Assembly: GCA_038209155.1 (NCBI GenBank)
Contig: JBBQYA010000001.1
Coordinates: forward strand, 1 to 64,000
Direction of reading: 5' to 3'
DNA from: JBBQYA01 sp038209155
Lineage (GTDB): Bacteria; Bacteroidota; Bacteroidia; Sphingobacteriales; Sphingobacteriaceae
DNA: 64,000 bases
Below, piece by piece: positions 27,468 through 35,734 of this stretch. Below the pieces are notes generated by a model. That model was given only the letters and a program-made list of their open reading frames with translations. It was not told the DNA's origin and searched no databases. Position 1 is the stretch's first letter. The number at the start of each line of letters is the position of its first letter. Made by a program: the position numbers and the translations under genes.

Positions 27468-29039
27468 TTAATATTTTATATACACAAAAGATTGATTTTG
27501 TTTTATACCTCCAGCATCTAAAATTACTTCATATCTACCAGATGGTAAGCTTTCTAAGAAAATTTCTTTGCTATGCAATCCCGACAAATGGTATTGATTT
27601 TCGAAGACAGTTTTAATTAGCTTACCACTTAAATCATAAATTTTAATAGTAACTGATGTATTTTCAGAAAGTGTATATCCAATTTTTATATCACTCGTTG
27701 TTGGATTTGGATATATAGGATAAAGTTTATTTTTTATTTGATAATATTCGGAAGGTAAAGAGGAAGTCTGATCAAAAATTATATTTTCATCCCCGGGCAG
27801 ATAGTCTAAAAATAATAAAGGCAGATAATACATTTCATCAGAAGTTTTTTCTCCCCAGCTCACAAATATTGGTGGATTATTTGGATTGTTAATATTAGTA
27901 GAGGTGTTATCATATTTCGCATAAGCATGAATGACAGAGTTTTGTGGAAGTTTAATTAATTGTTTAAATGCATAAGTACCTTGCCAATTAAAATCCCAAT
28001 CATTAATTTTAATTAAATTTATAGTATCATTTGTCGGAGTAATTGCATATACTTTCCAGCTTTGATTTAATAAATGAGCATGTGGTGCTATTCCCAACAT
28101 GCTAATATCTTTAGTTGCAGTCCAAACACCATGAAATTCTTTAACTTGATTTGGTAAAATAAAAAATGGACCATTTGTGAGTACGCCTGGCAGAGGAACC
28201 ATTATATGTGTATTCACAAAACGAGTAGCAGGTTGTTTAGCAAAAAATAAATTAACTGTTGAACTATCTATTTCATCAATAGGTGTAGGCGCATAATGCA
28301 TTTGAAGTTTAAGATCACTCCCAGCATATAATTTTTGTGCAATACCTAAAGTATATTCCAAAGGTTTCTGACCAGGTACATAACCCGGTAATTGAGAATT
28401 TAAATCAGCCGCAGAAGTAGTTCCTGATTCGTAGCCATATTCTGGTGTAAGTGCATCTGAAGCTGCTGCTGATCCGGTAGTATCTGCCCAAACTAAGGTA
28501 TGATGAACAATTTTTTTATTGCCAGGTCTCACTTCTAAAGCTATTAAATCTTTATCGGTAGTAATTCCTGTTGGTAATACAAAATATCTGTATTCATCTG
28601 TGTTATTACCAAGATGTTTATAGCTTTTTGCAAATGATAATACTAAATCTGGTGCTCCAATTTGCGATCCTGTAGGAAAAATTGGTAAAGATGGTTCTAA
28701 ACTTGGGTTTCCTTGTAACGTTCCTTGATCTACCCAATCAGCAATTTTTTTTATTTCAAGATCTGTTAAATAATTCTCATTTCTATATCGTTGGTACTTT
28801 TCGTCAGGTTTCCAAGGTGGCATGTATTTAATGCTTGTTACATATTTAATCATACTTGCCCAAGATTGTACTTCCGAATAATTTGTTAAAGGAAAAGGCG
28901 CAATTTCGCCCGTTCTATGGCATTTCGTACACTTATTGTAAATAATAGTTGCTATGTCTTCACTAAAATTTAGTGTTTGTGCTTTCGTTTGAAAAATAAA
29001 ACTAAAGGACATAATTATTATAAGTAATATTTTTTTCAT
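27468..29039 (-). CDS. Cytochrome c / copper type II monooxygenase-like protein with T9SS sorting domain
   Basis: 523 residues in three parts. After the signal peptide comes a small cytochrome c domain with haem motif CTKCH at 37-41 and a possible Met ligand in KYMPPW. Next is a domain with all six copper ligands expected for the PHM/DBH monooxygenase fold, read by order: His179-His180 (IVHHTLV), His248 (LQMHYAP), His320 and His322 (APHAHLL), and Met403 (SDEMYYLPL). From about 440 a T9SS type A sorting domain follows (YPIYPNPTTSDIKIGY). A secreted or surface oxidase fed by haem electrons is inferred. The substrate is unknown. It lies 10 bases after the thioredoxin-like gene. Confidence 0.85.
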   Translation of the reverse strand: MKKILLIIIMSFSFIFQTKAQTLNFSEDIATIIYNKCTKCHRTGEIAPFPLTNYSEVQSWASMIKYVTSIKYMPPWKPDEKYQRYRNENYLTDLEIKKIADWVDQGTLQGNPSLEPSLPIFPTGSQIGAPDLVLSFAKSYKHLGNNTDEYRYFVLPTGITTDKDLIALEVRPGNKKIVHHTLVWADTTGSAAASDALTPEYGYESGTTSAADLNSQLPGYVPGQKPLEYTLGIAQKLYAGSDLKLQMHYAPTPIDEIDSSTVNLFFAKQPATRFVNTHIMVPLPGVLTNGPFFILPNQVKEFHGVWTATKDISMLGIAPHAHLLNQSWKVYAITPTNDTINLIKINDWDFNWQGTYAFKQLIKLPQNSVIHAYAKYDNTSTNINNPNNPPIFVSWGEKTSDEMYYLPLLFLDYLPGDENIIFDQTSSLPSEYYQIKNKLYPIYPNPTTSDIKIGYTLSENTSVTIKIYDLSGKLIKTVFENQYHLSGLHSKEIFLESLPSGRYEVILDAGGIKQNQSFVYIKY

Positions 29040-29049
29040 AACATTCGTT

Positions 29050-29571
29050 TTATAAATTTATATAACAACCTATTGGATTTGTTTGTACGGGTGATATTGA
29101 AATTTGATTGTAATAATTTTCAATTGCACTTTCTAAAAAATGTTCATTTACTACTTTTCTTCTTTTACCTACTCTTTCATACGAATTATCAATTTTCCCA
29201 GAATAAATAATTTTTTCAGTTTGAGTCTCAACTAAAAAAACTTGTGGTGTGACAGTTGCATTAAATTTTTTAACTAATACCAGATTTATATCTAATTCCA
29301 ACGGAAACTGTAATTGATATTTTCTTTTAAATTCTGCCATACTTTCCATATTACTTAAGTCTAGATTAGGAAAAATGCCTTCAAATTGGAGTAATTCTGA
29401 AGGATATTTTTTTAAAATCCTATTTAATTCCAAAGTAGATGATTGGCAAATTGGACATTTCTCCGAAAGAAAAATATAGACTTTCAATTTAGATTTTTCT
29501 ATTGCAAACGATTGAAACGAAATTGAAAAGGTTATCAATATAATTAACAACAATGTTTGAGGATATTTCAA
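29050..29571 (-). CDS. Exported thioredoxin-like (redoxin) protein
   Basis: 173 residues with a signal peptide and a thioredoxin fold. The active-site pair is CPIC (about residues 39-42), and the cis-proline loop is ATVTPQVFLV. The C-terminus carries an extra GCYI cysteine, a feature seen in redoxins encoded beside cytochrome/monooxygenase proteins. It probably keeps cysteines of the neighbouring cytochrome reduced for haem attachment or helps load copper. Both roles are inferred from adjacency. Confidence 0.8.
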   Translation of the reverse strand: MKYPQTLLLIILITFSISFQSFAIEKSKLKVYIFLSEKCPICQSSTLELNRILKKYPSELLQFEGIFPNLDLSNMESMAEFKRKYQLQFPLELDINLVLVKKFNATVTPQVFLVETQTEKIIYSGKIDNSYERVGKRRKVVNEHFLESAIENYYNQISISPVQTNPIGCYINL

Positions 29572-29674
29572 TTTTATTTATTTTTTTCTTTGATCAAAAA
29601 TACTAAATAAGGTTTAACTAATAAAAAGAAAGTATAGCTATTTGATAAAATATACCACTTAGCCTGATTTATTC

Positions 29675-29717
29675 AAAAAGATTGCAGCGATATTTTTTGT
29701 AGCTTATATCAATGCAA
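29675..29717 (-). terminator. Likely intrinsic terminator after the DUF4440-like gene
   Basis: Two nested pairs, TTGCA (29682-29686)/TGCAA (29713-29717) and GATAT (29689-29693)/ATATC (29706-29710), make an interrupted hairpin. On the minus strand it is followed by CTTTTTG. Confidence 0.4.
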
Positions 29718-29766
29718 TAAATACAGAAGAAAACAGCACCTTGCAATAAAATTTATTTTATTTTTA

Positions 29767-30195
29767 TTAAGAACTATGATCAGTAATGATAAGCCAACGA
29801 CCTTTAATTTTTTTCATAAGCAAAGTAAAATGACCAGAAGGCTGATCGTTAATTCTTTTTAAATTCCAACTACCGACCACGTGGGCGAAATTTTTACCCA
29901 AAATTTCAATCCGAATAATTCCAAAAGTAAGAATACCCATGGCCAAAGTATCTGGATACGAATTTTTATAATTATTTAAAGTATTGATATAACCGTATTT
30001 AGGTCCAGATTTACCAATAAACAAAAGTGAATCTGAATTTAAATAGATTTCCATATACTTTTCTATATTTCCAGAATTCCAATCATTTTGATTTTTGAGT
30101 AAGGCCGCTCGAATTTCTACTTTGGGCTTTTGTGCTAATATTATAAAGCAAAAAAAGAACTGAAAAAACAGTAAACACAGAAAGTTTTTAAACAT
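29767..30195 (-). CDS. Exported DUF4440/SnoaL-like (NTF2 fold) protein
   Basis: About 142 residues from the ATG at 30195. An earlier TTG at 30219 would add eight residues. The signal peptide ends at IILAQ. The mature part matches NTF2-fold DUF4440 proteins: ALLKNQNDWNSGNIEKYMEIY, then a central ...AHVVGSWNLKR and a final GHFTLLMKKIKGRWLIITDHSS with the typical His-rich end. Many such proteins lack known function. A hydrolase or isomerase cannot be claimed. Confidence 0.75.
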   Translation of the reverse strand: MFKNFLCLLFFQFFFCFIILAQKPKVEIRAALLKNQNDWNSGNIEKYMEIYLNSDSLLFIGKSGPKYGYINTLNNYKNSYPDTLAMGILTFGIIRIEILGKNFAHVVGSWNLKRINDQPSGHFTLLMKKIKGRWLIITDHSS

Positions 30196-30316
30196 TTTAG
30201 AAAGATAAAGTTTTTTCAATATAGCAAAATTTATTGGTGTAACCTTTCTATTAAAATTACAAAGGATTTCAAACTTTTAAGGCAACTAAACCGTTAACAA
30301 TTGTTTAAATGACATT

Positions 30317-31414
30317 ATGAGAGGCTTTGGATTTAGTCAATTTGTGCCATCTGAGTTACCTAAAGGTGGTTTTGACGAGTTGTTAAAATTATTTACGCAA
30401 TTACTAAACTACACTGCGGGTGATGCTTCTGAGGCACTATCGTGGATGAATGAATTGGACAAAAAATACAAAATGACCAATGATGAGTATGGTATGGGTA
30501 ATTTTATTGATGATTTAAAAGAAAAAGGTTATTTGGATGATGGAGGGCAGAAAGGAGAATTTAAAATAACAGCCAAAACAGAGCAAACAATTCGTCAGTC
30601 AGCATTAGAAGAAATTTTTGGAAAAATAAAAAAAGCAGGTAAAGGAAATCATAAAAGTAATTTCTCTGGACAGGGCGATGAAAAGAATTCAGAAAGAAGA
30701 TCTTATGAATTTGGTGATAGTTTGGATCAGATAGATGTAACTCAATCTATTCAAAATGCTCAAATTAATCATGGAATTAATGATTTCAAACTTACAGAAC
30801 GAGATTTAGAAGTAGAGGAATTAGATTATAAAACACAAACCTCTACTGTTTTAATGATTGATATCTCTCATAGTATGATTTTGTATGGCGAAGATCGAAT
30901 CACTCCAGCTAAAAAAGTTGCGATGGCTTTATCTGAATTAATTAGTACTCGGTATCCGAAAGACACTTTAGATATTGTAGTGTTTGGAAATGATGCCTGG
31001 CCTATTACCATAAAAGATTTGCCTTATTTACAAGTTGGTCCTTACCATACAAATACATATGCAGGATTGGAGTTAGCCACTGATATTTTAAGACGTAAAA
31101 AAACAAATAACAAACAAATTTTTATGATAACAGATGGTAAACCTACTTGCTTAAAAGAAGGATTAAAGTATTATAAAAACAGTGTGGGTTTGGATAGAAA
31201 AGTAGTGAATAAAACCTTGAATATGGCGGCCCAATGTAAAAGATTAAATATTCCAATTACAACTTTTATGATTGCAAAAGACCCTTATTTACAACAGTTT
31301 GTAAGATCTTTTACTGAGATAAATGGAGGGAAAGCATTTTACAGCTCACTTAATGGATTAGGAGAATACATATTTGAAGACTACATTAAAAATAGAAGAA
31401 GAACAGTTAGATAA
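30317..31414 (+). CDS. VWA-domain protein paired with AAA+ ATPase
   Basis: 365 residues. A helical N-terminal part (1-110) and a charged linker lead to a von Willebrand A domain with the MIDAS motif DISHS at 182-186 and TDGKPT further on. No signal peptide, so cytoplasmic. The next gene encodes a chelatase-like AAA+ ATPase. VWA/AAA+ pairs such as MoxR, BchI/BchD and CbbQ/CbbO systems insert metals or remodel complexes. The client of this pair is unknown. Confidence 0.85.
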   Translation: MRGFGFSQFVPSELPKGGFDELLKLFTQLLNYTAGDASEALSWMNELDKKYKMTNDEYGMGNFIDDLKEKGYLDDGGQKGEFKITAKTEQTIRQSALEEIFGKIKKAGKGNHKSNFSGQGDEKNSERRSYEFGDSLDQIDVTQSIQNAQINHGINDFKLTERDLEVEELDYKTQTSTVLMIDISHSMILYGEDRITPAKKVAMALSELISTRYPKDTLDIVVFGNDAWPITIKDLPYLQVGPYHTNTYAGLELATDILRRKKTNNKQIFMITDGKPTCLKEGLKYYKNSVGLDRKVVNKTLNMAAQCKRLNIPITTFMIAKDPYLQQFVRSFTEINGGKAFYSSLNGLGEYIFEDYIKNRRRTVR

Positions 31415-31464
31415 TTAATAATAAACTAGAAGGTAAAAGCAGTTTATTAAATGAAAATAAATTT

Positions 31465-32979
31465 ATGACAACAAAAGAATTAATTAAAATAAAAACATTT
31501 GGCGAATTAAAATCAGCTGGATATAAAACTCGAACCATTAAAGAAGAATTGAGAGAAAATCTTATTGTTCAATTAAAAAATAAAGAAAATGGATTTCAGG
31601 GAATTGTGGGATTTGATGACTCGGTAATTCCAGATATACAAACGGCAATTTTAGCAAGACATAATATTCTTTTATTGGGTCTTCGTGGTCAAGCTAAAAC
31701 TAGAATTGCAAGATTAATGATTCAACTATTAGATGAATACATTCCGTATGTAACTGGTTCTGATCTATTTGATGATCCTTTTCATCCAATATCTTGGCAT
31801 GCACACAATGAGATTACAACAAAAGGAGACGAAACTCCTATTTCATGGCTACACAGAAATGATAGATACACAGAAAAATTAGCAACACCAGATGTTACGG
31901 TTGCAGATTTAATTGGAGATGTGGATCCTATAAAAGCAGCTACTTTAAAATTGCCATATTCAGATGAACGTGTTATACATTATGGTTTAATTCCAAGATC
32001 ACATAGAGGAATATTTGTGATAAATGAATTACCAGATTTACAGGCAAGAATACAGGTTTCGCTTTTCAATATTTTGCAAGAAGGTGATATTCAAATTAGA
32101 GGTTTTAAATTAAGATTACCACTAGAAATACAATTTGTGTTTACAGCAAATCCAGAAGATTATACCAACCGTGGATCTATTGTAACTCCTTTGAAGGATA
32201 GAATTGAAAGTCAAATATTGACACATTATCCAAAAACAATTGCATTATCAAAACAAATAACTCAATCTGAAGCAAGACTAACAGAATCTCAAAGAGAAAA
32301 AGTAAAAGTTCATGAATTATTAAAAGATTTAATTGAACAAATAGCCTTTGAAGCACGTGGAAGTGAATATATTGATAAGAAAAGCGGAGTATCTGCAAGA
32401 TTAACTATAAGTGCATTTGAAAATTTAATAAGTTCTGCTGAACGAAGAATGCTTGTTAATAATGAAAAAGAATCTCATGTTAGAATAGCTGATTTGCTTG
32501 GAGTAATTCCGGCAATTACAGGAAAGATAGAATTGGTGTACGAAGGTGAGCAAGAAGGTCCAGCAAAAGTTGCTCATATTTTAATTGGAAAGGCAATTAA
32601 ATCTTTGATTCCAGAATATTTACCTGATCCTGAAAAAATTAAAAAGAGCAAAGTCAAAAACCCTTATGCTGAAATAATTAATTGGTTCGGACAAGGGAAT
32701 AGTGCAGTTATAAGCGATGGAATATCTGAAGATGAATATAAAAAAATACTTGATTCAATAGCAGGTCTAAAGGATTTAGTTGCATTTATTTATCCAAAAG
32801 GAGATAAACAATTACGATATTTAATGATGGAATTGGCATTGCATGGTTTATCTGAATTTTCTATGTTGAGTAAACATTATTTAGAAAATGGGTATGAATT
32901 TAAAGATATGTTTAATACACTTTTCAACGCCTCCATTGAGGAAGATGACGAAGATTTCAACGAAGACAATTATCGTTAG
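31465..32979 (+). CDS. Magnesium-chelatase-like AAA+ ATPase
   Basis: 504 residues. The Walker A loop is GLRGQAKT at 72-79, with Ala in place of the usual Gly, and Walker B is VINELPDL, with Asn where most AAA+ proteins have Asp. FVFTANPEDYTNRG contains the sensor 1 region and SGVSARL the sensor 2 arginine. These variants recur in the chelatase-like family of this type, so the enzyme is probably active. It would act with the VWA protein, 50 bases upstream. No porphyrin or cobalamin chelatase genes are nearby. Confidence 0.85.
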   Translation: MTTKELIKIKTFGELKSAGYKTRTIKEELRENLIVQLKNKENGFQGIVGFDDSVIPDIQTAILARHNILLLGLRGQAKTRIARLMIQLLDEYIPYVTGSDLFDDPFHPISWHAHNEITTKGDETPISWLHRNDRYTEKLATPDVTVADLIGDVDPIKAATLKLPYSDERVIHYGLIPRSHRGIFVINELPDLQARIQVSLFNILQEGDIQIRGFKLRLPLEIQFVFTANPEDYTNRGSIVTPLKDRIESQILTHYPKTIALSKQITQSEARLTESQREKVKVHELLKDLIEQIAFEARGSEYIDKKSGVSARLTISAFENLISSAERRMLVNNEKESHVRIADLLGVIPAITGKIELVYEGEQEGPAKVAHILIGKAIKSLIPEYLPDPEKIKKSKVKNPYAEIINWFGQGNSAVISDGISEDEYKKILDSIAGLKDLVAFIYPKGDKQLRYLMMELALHGLSEFSMLSKHYLENGYEFKDMFNTLFNASIEEDDEDFNEDNYR

Positions 32980-33009
32980 TATCTTGCGCGCTAATTTTCA
33001 TTAAATACG

Positions 33010-34278
33010 ATGGCCGACGGTAGAATACCCTTTTTCCTAATTACATCAGGAATTCTTTTATTATTGAATAGCTATATTTTTCAAGCTATAAAAACAGTAA
33101 TGAAAAAAAAAAGTAAAACCTTTAAAATCATTATTGGAATTATTTATTGGGGAATTACATTTACAATTATATCTGGAATCTATATAAGTCAATTCTATTT
33201 CAAAACTGGAATGGTGAGAAATTCTATAACTGTTTCCTATTTTGTAATGGTACTTTCAGAAATATTTGTCGTTCCTTTTTTACTATACGACGATTGCAGA
33301 AGGCTTATATTATGGATAAAATTAAAAGTAACTAAAAGATTAAATTCAGCAAAAGATCCAATAACACATGCAAGCACTCAAGCGCTTTTATCAAGATCTG
33401 AATTCATAAGTAAAACTGGCTTATTGGTAGCTGCAGTTCCTTTTTCTCTAATTAATTTTGGAATGCTGACTGGTGCTTATGACTACAGAATTAAACGGGT
33501 TCCGCTTATACTTCCAAATTTACCATCTCAATTTAATGGACTTAAAATACTTCAAATCTCAGATATTCATTCTGGAAGTTTTTATGATAAAAAAGCAGTT
33601 CTGGGAGGAATAGAAATGATCTTAAAGGAAAAAGCTGATATTGTATTTTTTACGGGTGATTTAGTAAATGATAAAGCCAAAGAAATGTATGATTATCAAG
33701 ATTTGTTTTCAAAAATAAAAGCTCCATTAGGTGTATATTCTATAACAGGAAATCACGATTATGGTAATTATTCTTGGTGGCCAAGTGAAGCTAAAAAAGC
33801 AAAAAACTTTGCTGATTTAGTAAAAACTCATGAGAACATGGGATGGGATTTATTAATGAACGAAAACAAAAAAATCACTTTAGGAGGTGAAAGTATAGCG
33901 ATTTTAGGAATAGAAAACTGGGGGGCTAGCACTCGTTTTCCAAAATATGGTAGAGTAGATTTGGCTAGTAAAGGTACGGAGGAATCTGCTATTAAACTTT
34001 TGCTTTCACATGATCCAAGTCACTGGAATGCCAAAATAACAAAAGAAAATAAAGAGATAGATGTAATGTTTTCTGGTCATACACATGGTATGCAATTCGG
34101 GTTTCAATTTGGAAATTTACAATGGAGTCCTGTTCAATATGTATATCCAGAATGGTCTGGCTTGTATAAAAATGAAAATCAACAATTGTATGTAAACGTT
34201 GGCTATGGTTTTATTGGCTATCCAGGCAGAATAGGTATTTTGCCAGAAATAACAGTTTTCGAATTAAAAAAATCATAA
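33010..34278 (+). CDS. Membrane-anchored calcineurin-type metallophosphoesterase
   Basis: 422 residues. Four membrane helices lie in the first 155 residues, then a metallophosphoesterase domain with all metal-binding blocks: DIHSGS (Asp185, His187), GDLVND, GNHDYG, LSHDPSHW and GHTHGMQFG. This YaeI/YkuE-like layout is typical of phosphoesterases that act on lipids or nucleotides at the membrane. The substrate is not evident. Confidence 0.88.
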   Translation: MADGRIPFFLITSGILLLLNSYIFQAIKTVMKKKSKTFKIIIGIIYWGITFTIISGIYISQFYFKTGMVRNSITVSYFVMVLSEIFVVPFLLYDDCRRLILWIKLKVTKRLNSAKDPITHASTQALLSRSEFISKTGLLVAAVPFSLINFGMLTGAYDYRIKRVPLILPNLPSQFNGLKILQISDIHSGSFYDKKAVLGGIEMILKEKADIVFFTGDLVNDKAKEMYDYQDLFSKIKAPLGVYSITGNHDYGNYSWWPSEAKKAKNFADLVKTHENMGWDLLMNENKKITLGGESIAILGIENWGASTRFPKYGRVDLASKGTEESAIKLLLSHDPSHWNAKITKENKEIDVMFSGHTHGMQFGFQFGNLQWSPVQYVYPEWSGLYKNENQQLYVNVGYGFIGYPGRIGILPEITVFELKKS

Positions 34279-34307
34279 ATTGCTTAGATAAGTAAGCTTT
34301 TTGAATT

Positions 34308-35150
34308 TTGAAATCACCAACATTTAAAATAAATTTTTCTAATTTATTTATTTCTATTTGCGGATTAGGACTATTAATCTTTACCTATAAAGCATTAAAT
34401 ATTCGCTTACAACCAATTTTAATACTCTTTTTGACGATTGGTATTGCTGCAATTTATAATGTTAGTATATCCATCCAATTAATTAGAAAAATAATAACAA
34501 TAGTTTCATTTTTTACTGTTTTTATTAAAACAGCGATAGCCATTCTTTTGTCAATATTTTTATTTGGATTTGTTATTTTGATTACAAATTACCTTACTTT
34601 CCATGGCTTACTATTTTTATTATTAGGATTTATCTTAAGTATTTTATATCAATTACCTATTTTAAAATATAAAAATAAAAGGATAAGATTAAAACAAATT
34701 TCCTATTTAAAAGTGCCTCTTATTGCTTTAGTTTGGACAATTGTAACTATATTAATTCCTATTTTAGCTAATGAAATTAATCCAGCACAATCATCATTAT
34801 TAATTACAAATAGATTTTTTTTTATTTTCTCATTAGCAATTCCATTTGATATAAGAGATATTGAACAAGACAAAAAATCAAATACTCAAACTTATGTTGT
34901 AAAATGGAATAGTGAAACAGCGAAAATAATAGCCATAATATCGTTATTTATTTATTTAGTTTGTGTTTACATAGATAATGGTCTTATCTTCAACATAAAA
35001 CTATCATTATATTTTTCGGGTTTAATTGCTTTTATAATGATTTTGTTAAGCTCAAAGGATAGAACCAAATTATTTTTTAAATATGGTGTTGATGGTATTT
35101 TGTTAGTGCCAATTTTAATTTATTGGATGTTAGCTTTTTTAAAGTTTTAA
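34308..35150 (+). CDS. UbiA-like integral membrane protein with degenerate first Asp motif
   Basis: 280 residues, seven to nine membrane helices, TTG start. The loop FDIRDIEQDKKSNTQT resembles the second aspartate motif of UbiA prenyltransferases. The region where the first motif (NxxxDxxxD) should be, near IYNVSISIQLI, has no aspartates. It may therefore bind a prenyl group differently or not be an active transferase. A short stem (34282-34297) followed by five T precedes it and may separate it from the phosphoesterase gene. Confidence 0.6.
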   Translation: MKSPTFKINFSNLFISICGLGLLIFTYKALNIRLQPILILFLTIGIAAIYNVSISIQLIRKIITIVSFFTVFIKTAIAILLSIFLFGFVILITNYLTFHGLLFLLLGFILSILYQLPILKYKNKRIRLKQISYLKVPLIALVWTIVTILIPILANEINPAQSSLLITNRFFFIFSLAIPFDIRDIEQDKKSNTQTYVVKWNSETAKIIAIISLFIYLVCVYIDNGLIFNIKLSLYFSGLIAFIMILLSSKDRTKLFFKYGVDGILLVPILIYWMLAFLKF

Positions 35151-35255
35151 TAATTTTTATGAAGAATACTTTAAAAGAAAATTTGAAACAATTTAACTTT
35201 CAATCATACAACTAATTTGAGAATTATTTCGTTTATTAAAATCTATCTAAGAAAA

Positions 35256-35732
35256 ATGAAAAGAGTCAATATTTTATTGTTATTAATATTATTTGCATTT
35301 ACAATTGTAGCAAATTCTTGCAATTCAACTACTTCAGAAGAATTGAAACCATTTAATTTTATGCTCGGCAACTGGCAATCTTCTAAAGATAGTTCAACTA
35401 TATTATTTGAAAACTGGGAAGAAAAAGAAGGAAAATTTGTTGGAAAAAGCTTTGCTATTGATCAAAAAGGCGATACAGTTTTTTCAGAAAAAGCAGAAAT
35501 TTTTTTTAATGGAGAAACAATTGTATACGCAGTGGCAGCTGGAAAACAAAAATGGGTTGACTTTATTTATAAACAAAATCAAATCGATGAAGCAATTTTT
35601 GAAAATTTGGAACATGATTTCCCTCAAAGAATTATTTACTCTACCAATGATAAATCAAAATTATTTGCAAAAATCGAGGGAAAAGTAGATGGAGAAATGG
35701 TTAGAGAATATTATGAATATAAAAGAAATTAA
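35256..35732 (+). CDS. DUF6265-like small lipoprotein
   Basis: About 158 residues from the ATG at 35256, which gives a clean lipoprotein signal peptide (MKRVNILLLLILFAF, lipobox IVANSC). An earlier TTG at 35217 would put 13 extra residues in front. The mature part starts FNFMLGNWQSSKDSS and holds the pattern GKFVGKSF ... EIFFNGETIVYAVAA ... NLEHDFPQRIIY, which fits the DUF6265 lipocalin-like family. Function is unknown. Confidence 0.75.
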   Translation: MKRVNILLLLILFAFTIVANSCNSTTSEELKPFNFMLGNWQSSKDSSTILFENWEEKEGKFVGKSFAIDQKGDTVFSEKAEIFFNGETIVYAVAAGKQKWVDFIYKQNQIDEAIFENLEHDFPQRIIYSTNDKSKLFAKIEGKVDGEMVREYYEYKRN

Positions 35733-35734
35733 AA

